Below are positions 40,301 to 52,300 of a stretch of DNA of 64,000 bases, one piece after another (position 1 is the first letter of the stretch; each line of letters starts with the position of its first letter). Origin of the DNA: Acanthopleura granulata (lineage: Eukaryota; Mollusca; Polyplacophora; Chitonida; Chitonidae); the NCBI GenBank assembly GCA_016165875.1, contig JABBOT010000009.1:15168566-15232565 (forward strand), written 5' to 3'. Made by a program: the position numbers and the translations under genes. The notes under the pieces were generated by a model, which saw nothing but the letters and a program-made list of their open reading frames with translations, made no database searches and had not been told where the DNA came from.

Positions 40301-43300
40301 ATGACGTCATCCAGGCATGTCATGTGCGCATGTGTCTTTGTATATAATCGCCAAATTGCGTTCAAATTCTCCAGAAGTGAACAGGATATAGTGAAAAAAA
40401 AATTAGGTTTGGTGTTCAAATGCAGGTCCCGTTGAGTCGGTTAAAAGCATCTGAAGCAACTCGAAACTTAAGTTTACCTGATACAGCGTGATGATTTCAA
40501 TTTGGTCTTTCCGTTTTGTTATATCCATTACGATATCCTACCGAGAAGGGTCAAGGAACTTGCCTTTCTCTCGCTAAGTTTGAAGTCTTGAACGAAGAAG
40601 TTTTCCTCCGGCCTTACTGTTCGTGATGAAAATAAGCAGTAGGCGACGACTGGACGTTTGCGCAGTCTAACGCTCATTGAAGAGCACCTGTGTGCCATCA
40701 AAATCTCGTGCATACTTGTTCATCATACATGGGGCAGTTCGACCGTAACTTTGGTGTTTTCCACGGGACACTGATTTCCTCCACCCACAAAACTCACCGT
40801 CGTCGTATAAGTGCAAAATTCGTTTGTATGGAGTAAAACAAAAAAAACTTAACAAATACTATATACCCGTTAAATCTCAAGCAATCTCGTATGACCTACA
40901 CAGCCTCTCAGTATTTGTCATTGACTTTCAGAAATCATTGAAAACATACGCAATGCGACGATGCCACCCTTCCGCCCCCCTCTCCAGGAAATGGGCACGA
41001 CCGTCGACCAGTATCTGATCATCCTCATGGAATTATGCTGGAATGAACTGCCTCAAAGGCGACCAGACTTCCAAGGTGTTAAACGTATATTGAAGAACCA
41101 TAACAAAGGACAGTAAGTGTGAAACATTTACATGTCAGAAATTACTTGTTCTGTAAGTGAGATAATTCGATTTAGTCTAATGAGCAAGCTCTTAGCCGAT
41201 ACTGTCAGTTGAGGACATTCAAAACCTGTTAGTGTTGCAATAACCACTGCAATAAATTGACAACGTCCGTTTATAACGTACCAAAGACACATTCCCAGGT
41301 GAGAAAATTTGATCCCGCTCATGGTTATACCGGCGCTACTGATTGGCCAACGTCTTTCTCGGTGCTGGCGGTTCGAAAATTCCTTCCCACGGGATTTTTG
41401 TTTAGGATTTTGTTTTTTGCATTGAATTTAGCAGTTAAACTTTTGAATTAAAGCATGGCGGACGTTGGTTCGACAATGGTCAATTCAAAAGTCTAAGCAG
41501 CTGGGTTACCGTTATAAGATGGTTTACCGATGCCGACTTTCACATGTGATAACACTGGATGGCTTTGATAAGGAATCAGTGTATGTCAAATATTAACATC
41601 TGATCTGGTTGTAAAGGAGCTGGGTGGGACAAATTCTGATCACCCCGTTAGAACATGACGGCTGGCTTTCAGCTACTCTGTTAACTCCACCCAAACCAAT
41701 GCGGTCGATGTGAGTCTAGATCACGTTGGCTTCCTCTCCTGCCGTACCTGGGAATGTCCGCCAGCAACGTGCGGATGGTCGTGAGTTTTTCCCATGGCTC
41801 AGCTAGGGGTTTTCTCTCACCATAATGCTGGCCGCCGTGGTATAAGTGTAATATTCTTGAGTACCGCGTAAAACGCTAATCATATAAATCAGCTGCACCT
41901 TAAAACGTTTACTACCGTCACATCATCAGTGGAATGTCCAAAACCACGGAGCAAAGCATTACTCAAAGGCATTAATAACTGTTTACTACTGGATGGTCGC
42001 CGAATAAGATTCAGTGTCACAACTCTCTTTAAAGGTAAATCTCATTCCTCTTAATTGCGATGAGTATTACACTTGCATGCCAGATCTCGGTGGTTTCCCT
42101 AGTCACAATACTAACCGGCTCGTATGAGTGAAATATTTTTGACAGCGACATTAAACAACAGTGAAACAGACAGATGAAATAATTCTCTACACAAAATCTT
42201 TCATTCACGAAATCCGTGGTTTATAGACAAATGAAAAGCAAACTGTGTTTTCTGTTATTCTTTTTTGTCTTTTCTAGTAAAGGGAATATCATGGACAACA
42301 TGCTGAAGATGATGGAGAGGTACGCTAACAATCTGGAGGATCTGGTGGAGCAGAGAACGCAGGAATTGGTCCAAGAGAAAAAGAAAACCGATAAGTTGCT
42401 GTACAGATTACTACCGCCGTAAGTTATCAGGAGTCTGTATTAACTTTTGTGGGGAAATCCGTGGCCGAGTGGTCAGTGTATTAACACAGTACAGTGGCGG
42501 AGGAGCCTCTCACTAACGTGGTTGTTGTGATCCGTCCATGTCCGGCTCACGCTGGCTTCCTCTCTTCCTCACATTTTGTGAAATTGTTGCTCTGGTAATA
42601 ACCTGTGTCATAGGATCAGCTCGTTGTCTTCGAAACGTCAGACTTCCACATGTAACTTCAAAATATGTAACAACGCTAACATTCTGACTCACCCTAGCAA
42701 TTTGAAATTGAAAAAGCCTCGGATATAGAATTTTCCTTTCCTCATCGCCGTCGGGATATTGGAAAATTCTGATGAACTCTTTCACGTGTGACATATATCA
42801 TATTGCTGGAAAAGAAATTGTCTTGAGCCGACTTCATACTAGAACACTCCAGTGACAACATTGACCATTAAGGCTTTGAAAATGGAAGTAAGGGAAGTCT
42901 TCAAAATCTCCCTGCTAGGCCATGGGATTGAACCCACAAAGTCCGAGTGATTTAATTTTATTTATTCATTTGATTGGTGTTTTATACCGTACTCAAGAAT
43001 TTTCACTTATACGATGGTGGCCTTCATTATGGTGGGAGAAAACCGGCCAGAGCCCCGGGAAAACCCACGACCATCCGCAGGTTGCTAGTTCACCTTCCCA
43101 CGTACAGCCGGCGAGGAAGTCAGCATGAGATGACCCGCTCGACAACAAGCCCCCGAGCGATTGAAATGATTGAAAGCAATGAGAGGGTTTCAGACATGAA
43201 CCAAGTTCTAGCTAGTTCATTAACCACTAATCAAACACACAAAGAAATGAATAACACTTTTTTTTTTCTTTTTTTTTTTTGCAGGCTTGTCGCCGAAAAA

Positions 43301-46300
43301 CTTAAAAAGGGACAAACTGTTGACCCGGAACTGTTTCCGAAGGTGACAATCTATTTTTCGGACATCGTCGGTTTCACGACTATATCCGCCCAGTGCACGC
43401 CCATGCAGGTTGTGGATCTGCTCAACCAGCTTTACACACTATTTGATGACATCATAGCATTACATGACGTCTATAAGGTTTGTGTAACTTTATACATGAC
43501 GTCTTCAAGATTAGTGTCTCATCATATGACGTCCATAAGGTTTGTATATACCTCTCCACAAGACCCGAACACGACTTGTGTTGCTTTTTCATTATGCATG
43601 CAAGGTCTGCCTCACTTCACATGATGTCTAAAAGATTAGCGTAGTTTTACAGGGCGTCTACAAGGTTTGTGTCGTTTTACATCACGTCTACTACGTGTGT
43701 ATTGTTTTACATGACGTCTACAAGGTCTGTGTCGCCTTACATGGCGTTATCAAGGGCTGTGTCGTTTTACATGACTTCTACAAGGGCTGTGTACTTTACA
43801 TGGCTTCTGCTAGGGCAGTGTGGTTTTGCGTGACGTCTACAAAGGCTCTGTTGTTTTCCATACTGTCAAAAATGTTCATATCATTTTAACATGACGTTTA
43901 CAAGAATTTTTCGATTTCCGTGATCTCTGCAAGATCTGTGTTGCTTTACGTGACGGCTATAAGGATTGTGCCGTTTTACATGACGTCTACAAAGGTTGCG
44001 TCCTTTTACATGGTGTCTGCTGAGGTTATGTCGTTTTTACATGAAGTTTGCGAGATTTTTGTCTTCTGTAGGACATTTACAAGGTTTGTGTAGCTGTACA
44101 TTACGTTTAGGTGTTTGTCGTTTTACATGACGTTCACAAGATATGCGTCTCTTTACTGGGCGTTTCTGTTTTATATGAGGTCAGCAGGTTTCCTGTGGCA
44201 AGAACTATGCCTACAAGGTCTGGGTCGCTTTATAAGGTATATACGGCAAAACATTTGTGCCCAAAAGGCCTTTGTCGCTTTATTTTGATTGGTCGTACTC
44301 CAGAATATTTCACTTACGCGACGGCGACCAGCATTATGGTGGGGGAAACCGGACAGAGCCCGGGGGAAACCAACGAGCATCCGTAGGTTGCTGACAGTTC
44401 TTCTCACGTGCGGCCCGAGAGAAAGCCAACATGAGCTGGACTCACAGCAACCGCATTGGTGGGAGGCGTCTGGGTCATTACACTGCGCTAGCGCGCTAAG
44501 CTACAGAGCCACGGTGACCTCAACCACTTTACACAATGTCATCTAGGCTTGCATCGCACTATATGCATTCTCAAAGGCTTGTATCGTTTTCAGTGACATC
44601 TTCAGGGTGTGTGTAGAATTGCATTATGTCCACCATTTGTGTGTTGCATTATATCACATTTACAAGCTGTGTGTAACATGTATTTTTCCTGAAAAGTTTG
44701 TTTTGCTTCACCTGGGTCTACAAACATGGTGTCGCTTTGAAATAATGCCTGCAGCATGGCTGGCGCCAACTATGGCTGCAACAGGATTCACGTCGCTATA
44801 CATGAAACCTGAAAGGTATCACACCTATGTAATAGGCGTTTACGATGTTGGCGTCACTTTCAACATCGCGTAAAAATTTTGTTTTCCTTTGTGTGACGTC
44901 ATTATTCACAACAAAAACATGTAATTCGTTGATAGTCTGTCTCTTGGTATTTTTTATTGCTACGCTTGACTTCTTACAACCAAAACCCAGTAATCCGTTC
45001 AGGGCCGGTTGCGTGGTACTTTTTCTTTTTAGGCTCAAGAGCTCACAATGAAAACCTTGTAATCCATAGGGGGCTACGGTCAACTTTTCGCAGCAAAAGT
45101 GCCATCGTCCTTTGGCAGCCTGTCAATGGCACTTCTTTTTTCCTATGGCCAATGTGTAATAACTGTTCTGCCTCTCTTGTTGGAACAAGATAGCAGACTG
45201 CTAACCCAGCACCGCTGAATATCGAATCACTCACACCTAACACTCGGCAGTTGGTTTGTGAACCATTTATTCTGGGTGGGAAGCGGTAAAGGCTGGAAGG
45301 AACAAAAATAAACAATTAGGACAAAGCTAACAGCGGAATTATAAACAAAGAATCAGTGTGCGTTACTTTACAATGTCACACACAAACAAGGAACATACTT
45401 TGAACGGAATAAATCGTAGTTATCAAGAGTTAGCTCCCTCGTATTGATTTATCGCGCTCTGAAAGACTTTGGTAACTATTCCAGTAGGCCAGTCATTTCT
45501 GCGCGTGTCCTTATCTGTCATGAGCACAATATCTCCAACTTTCACATTAGGGTGAGGAGTCTGCCATTTGCGCCGTGGTTGTAGTGCTTGATGGTATTCC
45601 TCCCTCCAAGATTTCCAGAAGGTGTCTGCCAAGACCTGCACGTGTTTCCACTGGGCACGGTAGGTGTCTTTTATGTCCAAATGTTCTGCAAGCTCAACTT
45701 CCTGGTTCATCTTTTGTGTGAGGAGTATCGCTCGAGACAAAATAGTGGGTTCGTTAGGGTCAGTCGAAACCGGCACTTGAGGTCGAGCATTCACGATTGC
45801 GGAGACTTCAGTCAAAAAGGTAGACAATACTTCGTGTGTGAGGCTCTTGGTGTTAGCTTGTAATAACATGGAGTCTAGGATACGCCTCGTTACCCCGATC
45901 ATCCGCTCCCACACCCCACCCATGTGTGACGAGTGACGTCCCTGGTGCTGTACACTCTGGTGATAGTGCCTCACGAGTAACGTTGCAATGTGATGCCGGG
46001 GGGGGGGGGGTGATGTACGGATTCTTTTCTCCTGTTGCCAATGTAGAGCGGTTAAGCCTGTCACCAACGCACAACACGCCTGTGTCATCAAGGAGAGGAT
46101 TCAGTGGAAGCAGAGAACTGTTCGTGGGCAAGGGTTTGCCGTCCTTGAGTGCTTTGATTTCTGAAGAGTAGACCTCTTCCTGGACTTGTCTGTTGATGAA
46201 TTTCTCTGCACTGACATATAAATCAACATCTACCAACTGTTTCGTATCCTTATGTCGAGAGATAGCAAGTTTCCTCAGGTTTACGATTGCGTTCACGAAT

Positions 46301-49300
46301 CTCTTCCACGAAGAAAATCGTTCAAATCGATGAGGTCCCAATTTTATCTAAACGTTTGTGTCCAGTGTCACAACTTGGGGCCGTAGTTCTTTGTCGTTGT
46401 CGGGATCTTCCAGAGGGTAAGACTCTGCCCTGTCCTCTTCCTCCAGCTGGAAAGGGTCAGTTAACCAGGTACTTGTTTCAAGATCTGACGACGGGATAGA
46501 CCGAGTTGCTTGGTCTGCAGGGTTACGTTGTGTAGAAACATACTTCCACTGACTTGGGTCAGTTGACTTTCGGATGCGTGCAATCCGGTTGCTCACGTAA
46601 ACGTAAAAGCGACGGGTTTGATTACAGATATAGCCCAGAACAATACGGCTATCGGTGTAGAAATGGGCTATTGACAATGGCAGGTTGAGATGATCACAGA
46701 TTGTCTCTGTAATTTCCACTGCTAAAACCGCGGCGCACAATTCTAGTCTGGGAACCGTGTACCCAAGCTTAGGGGCGACATTTGTCTTTCCTAAGAAAGC
46801 TAGTGCGGGTGTTACCATAGTTGTCTATAGCTCTGAGATAAGCCACTGCCGCAATCGCCTTTTCAGACGCACCTGAGAAAATATGGAGTTCGATGTTATC
46901 AATGTGCTTCAAAGAGAGTCCAACATATGACCTTGGTATCTGGAAATTATTGAGAAGTGAGAGAGATAATTTCCAGTTGTTCCATTCCCTCTGTAACTCT
47001 GGGCAGAGTGGTTCGTCCCTTGTCATCTTCTGCGCCATGAGTTCTCTGAGGAATATTCTTCCACGAATAAGGACTGGTGATACAAAACCTAAGGGGTCAT
47101 AGAGGCTGTTTATCGTAGACAAAATCCCTCTCTTGGTGTATGGTTTGTCCCGAGGGCTTACCTGGAATCTGAATGTCGGACTTGAGATCCCAATAAAGCC
47201 CTAAGCTTCTCTGAAGGGGTAAGGTATCTGATCCAAGATCCAGATCTTTCAAGTCTTTGGCTCGGTCCTCTGTCGGAAAAGCCTCGATTACCTCTACGCT
47301 ATTGGAAGCAATTTTATGAAGACGTAGATTGCCAGCATGCATGAGAGCCTCTTGAGTCCGTTTCATCAGGTCGATGGCATCATTGGGCGAAGAGAGTGAC
47401 TTGAGCGCATCGTCCACGTAGAAGTCCTTATTAACGAATTCCTTGACGTCAGATCCATAAACGGGTTCTGCTTCTTCTGCAGCTCTACGAATACCGTATG
47501 TTGCCACTGCGGGTGAGGCACAGTTGCCGAATACGTGTACTCTCATTCTGTATTCGACGAGGTTTTTGTCGGGGTTGTTTTCTTCGTACCAGAAAAACCT
47601 TAAGAAGTTTCTGTGATCTGGCCGCACCAGAAAACAATGAAACATCTGTTGGATATCCCCTGTAATTGCAATAGGTTCCAGTCGAAGGCGAAGAAGTATG
47701 CCTAAAAGGGTGTTGGTAAGGTCTGGTCACACAGCAAAACATTATTCAAAGACAATCCTTCGTACTGGGCAGAAGAATCAAATACACCACGTATCTGGCC
47801 TGGTTTCTTAGGGTGATAAACCCCGAAAAGCGGAAGATACCAACATTCTTCTTGGTCTTTCAACGGCGGCGCTAATTCTGCATGGTTTTGGTCAAGTATG
47901 CCTTGCATAAAATTGACGAAGTGTGCGAGCTTTAAGGGATCCTTTCGCAGGCTGTTGTGGAGATTCTTTGCTCGTTTTACAGCCTGTTGGCGGTTGTTTG
48001 GTAACCGAGGTCTAGGATCTTTTAAAGGAAGCGGAACAGTCCAATTCCCTCCTTTCTCTCTGTAGACTCCTTTGTCCATTATTTCTATGAAAAGCTTGTC
48101 TTCCTTAGACATTCCTGTTTTGTTATCGTTTTTTGTGATTTCAAAGAGCGATGAGTCGATGTAATCATCTTCAGAAAGAATCATCGGGCCCCCTGAAAGT
48201 CTGTCGTCCGTAGGAGTTTGCTTCAAGTCAAATCTGTTTGGACATGGGCGGAAGACTGAGCGACGTCCATTTTCCAGGAGGTGGGTTTTATTTACATTCA
48301 CCATATTCGGTGCGTGTACCTTCCCTAAACATGCCTCTCCTATTATTACCCATCCCAAGGGTAATTTTTGGGCATACGGGGTTCCTCTTGGTCCGATGCG
48401 TTGGTCAAGAACATGGTGAGCTTCGACAACATCTCTCCCGATAAGGAGGAGGATTTCTGCGTTGTCATTTATGGCCGGGATATGTCGAGCAATACTGTAC
48501 AGATGTGGGTGGTGGAGCGCAACTTCCGGTGTGGGGATTTCTTGTCTCATGTTCGGAATCTGATTGCACTCGATCAGTGTCGGAATCTGAACAACTGTGC
48601 TCCAGGGCTTCTACCATAAAGTTCGTGGCCTTCCTGCCGGTCATTTGCACAAGTCCAGAACATGAAGATAATGTGTATGGGATTGTGCTCGTAGTTGACG
48701 TAAAACGGTTGAAGAAATCAGAGCGGGCTAACGACGCATTGCTTTGATCGTCGAGAATAGCGTAGATGATTTGTACAATCTGTGGGTTTCCCTGTGGATA
48801 TACATTGACTTGTATGGTTTTCCCACATGATTTTCCTTTAAAGTCTCCTCCACAAATCTCCGTGCATTGAGAGGTAACATTTGGTAAGGAGGGTGAGGGT
48901 GAATTTGCGCCTGCTAGACAGACTTTCTCCCCGCCATTAGCTCTGGAAGAAGGAACTGTTGCGGTTTTCCCAGAAGACTCTGTATTTCTGTGTAATGCAG
49001 AAGGGTGTTTTGAGCTTCCACACTCGGAACATTCGATGACGGCCTTGCATTCACGAGACATGTGTTCGGTTGTTGCACAGCATCTAAAACAGATGCCAAA
49101 ATCCTTTATGAGTTTGTTGCGTTCTTCTATGAGCTTCTGCTTGAACGTCCTACATTTGTTAAGTGGGTGCTTGGTCTTGTGAATAGGGTAATGAACACTC
49201 GGATTTAGGACCTTTCCGGGATCTTCCGATTTCATGATTTCTGTTTTTCTCGTCAGAACAGTTTTCTCATGTGGTTGAACTGATTGTCTGTTTTTAACGG

Positions 49301-52300
49301 AGGAGGGGGATGATTCTTTGTCACGAAAACTTGGGTCATTCTTCGTTTTCGCGAGCTCCTTGACAAAGTCCACAAAACAACTGAATGGTGGGAATGTAAG
49401 TCCATTTTGTTTTTTGACGTTCGAAGCATGCGTTGTCCACTTTTCCTGCATACCATACGGAAGCTTGCTCACGATTGGAATTATCCCAGTCGAGCTGTCG
49501 AACTAAGAGAACGATTCTTTGTACATAGGGTCTTCCTTGATGGATGAAATCTCTGAAAGGACATCGCACTGTTCGTACAATTTCGGAGCATCCCTGTTCG
49601 TCAGCTTTGGAAAATGTAAAAGCTTTGACCTCAAGGCCGCTTCACTCATCTCTGGACAGCCGTAGCGTTCGTCTAAACGTTCCCAGACCCTTTTTCGTCC
49701 CATTGCTGAATCTCTGGCATTGGCTGCTCGGAGACTATGGGCGTGTTTCGTGGATTCCGGTCAGAGCCATTTAATTAACAGGTCTAGCTCTTCACGGGCG
49801 TTGACTTGTAATTCCTGCATAACGTTCTGAAAACTCAACTTCCACATCGCGTAAGATTCTGGCTTATCATTAAACTGACAGAGTCTTGTCAGAAGTAGGT
49901 CCCGTCTGAGTAAGAACGTTGTAAAGTCATTAGCCATTGTGTTCTCGTCAGCCTGACTGTGTTGACTATTAACTTGGGGTACGTAACTTGGGGCTCTCGG
50001 GTCGAGGTCAGAACGTGTGACGTTGTGAGAGTCGACATTCGTACCCTCCAGGTTTTTCCCGGCTCTAGGAGAGGTATCGGTATAACAGTTTGAAACATTA
50101 GGTTGCGCAATCGGTGTTTGCGATATAACTGGATCACCAGACAGATTTTGTGCATTGCGAGTATTAGTACCGACGAAGGAACATTCATGTGAATTTTCGA
50201 TCGAGTGTTTCTCAGCATAACGCAGTGTTCGCTGTACTGGGTTTTCAGATGGTAGCAAGAGGTTTATTGGCTCGTGATTTGACGGTATGTTGACTTCACT
50301 TTCTTGTACTGCTCTGAGTACCGCTTCCGCTGCCGCTACATCTTTTCGCTGTTGTAAAACTTCCAAATCAGCTTCCAAATTGGCCTTTTCGCGCGCAGAC
50401 CGGACTGCGGCTATCTGTTGCTGTTCGTTAATCTGCGCGTGGCGTTTACGAAGGTCAGCTTCTTGTAAACTAAAGGTTGTCCTGGCCTTTGCTGCCTCGG
50501 CCCTGGAATGCATCTTGGCAATTAAAGACACCGCTGACGATCTACTGTGGTGAGAGCGTGAGTCTCTTGATCTGTTCGACAATGTCTCCGATACGCGCTC
50601 AATACGCTCGTTGACATCTGACATGGCTTTGTTTATTACTTCGGAGTTCGCGATATTTAGAGAAACACGAAATTCTATCTGGTCAGTACTTTCTTGAGTG
50701 TCTGTCGCGTGGAGTAGAGCGATATATTGAGCTGAGGTTGACCGATAAGAGTCATAAGATTGAGATAATGCTCTCTCAGCTTTACGTAGTGCGTAATTAA
50801 CTCATTTGGACAGTTTTCACATTGATCTAAATGTTCTTCAACTGTTTCCCAAGCATTTGTTAGCTTAACTGAAAACTCATGGCATGTAGAGTTATTCATG
50901 GTTTTGTCTGGCCGTATAATGGTGTTTGCTGATGTTTCCTGGGAAGGTGATGCAACACTGTTGTCTGTATTATCGGTATCCATCCTGGGATATGTTTTCT
51001 TGATTTTCCTGGACACAGTTCACCGAAGCATAGCATGTATAAATGCCCTTATTGGCTTATGCGAATCAAGAAAATTAATGTTTCGTGTGTGCTATACATA
51101 TGTATTATACACAAGGGTCCTTTACGCAGGTTACCGTTTTTGTGAGGTTTGTCCACTGTGGCAGAGGCTGTAAGGGTTCGCTGAAACAGGCGTTGACCGT
51201 TGTTCGGTGCGTCGTGTGATGAACGATGTCCAGTGCCCGTAGCTTTTCCTGTATAGGCTGGCCGTGTAGCGGTCTCTCCTGTGTCCGTGGTAACGTGGAA
51301 ACAACCAGTCGGTCAGAGTTTATTTACTGTGCTGCCTCACCCCGGAGGGCTGTAACAGATTAGATAACCACGCAAAGTTCTGCAACAAGTCGCCTTTATT
51401 GCCGAACCATGCTGAGGTAAATAAACTGTGGTTGTTTGGTTGTTGTCAGCTTTGAGCGCCATTTAGATAACAGGAACGAGAAATACGCCTCGACGATTTT
51501 CTGATATGTAATGTCACCAAAACTGACTCTGGCACAGGAGAGTTCTACATGTTAACAGTATAAGATAGGCGTGACATGCATATTTTCCGTCAGTACTGGG
51601 GAATTTCCAAAGCTGACGTCACTTGGTGAATCAGGCTGGCTTTTGCAGCAAACTACAGTGTAGATGCAGACTTAACCGCCACCATGAACCCTTTCCTAAT
51701 TTACTAGCTAATGGCTATTTCACCTCATTAACTTTTTGACCAACAGCTGAGGAGAACAATTGAAGAGAGCTAAGCTTGCATATTTTTACCATTATATATT
51801 AGCACATAGCATAAACTTATCATCCGCCAGCAACCTGCGGATGGTCGTGGATTTATCCCGGGCTCTGCCCAGTTTCCTTCTACCATAATGATGTCATCCG
51901 TCGTACAAGTGAAATATTCTTGAGTATGGCCTAAAACACTGATCTAATAAATAAATAAGTAAACTTCTTATAAAGTACGGGAAACGTTATAGTTCACGAA
52001 CCCTTTGAATTGAACTGTGTGTGTACTTGAGATTTAACATCGCTTGCAACATTAATTAGCCATAACAGTACGCTCCAAATGCCGTCATATTGTCTCACTG
52101 AAACACCATGCCGAAGATACCAAAAATGGCGCCTCATCCAATCAGAGTGTGCTGATACTGAAGCCTTTTGTTGGGGGTCAAGCAAATAAATGAATAGATG
52201 TATAATTAGGGCAATTAGGGCAACTTTAGCAATACTGGTCAGGTACATTGCGATGGCCAGTGGTTTAGCCCCGGCAATCCCGGTTTCCTCTACCCAAAAA

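Larger units (their letters stand above)
45423..51357 (-). mobile_element. Decayed BEL/Pao LTR retrotransposon inside intron 18
   Basis: Minus-strand gag-pol in the order gag, zinc knuckles, aspartic protease, reverse transcriptase, RNase H, integrase, the arrangement of BEL/Pao elements. At least five frameshifts, one in-frame stop and a deletion of the integrase core make it inactive. A TGTTACAG at 51357 (minus) is a possible 5' LTR start, since BEL LTRs often begin this way. I could find no matching sequence left of 45423, so the 3' LTR appears lost, replaced or too diverged. The outer bounds are uncertain. Confidence 0.9.

Noticed and set aside
42974..43624. 216-residue frame as an independent gene
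   Set aside because: It is antisense SINE plus intron read through into exon 18 and its minisatellite; the real exon is 43285-43477.
45423..51016. Retrotransposon frames as active or domesticated host genes
   Set aside because: Multiple frameshifts, an in-frame stop and loss of the integrase core indicate a dead element.
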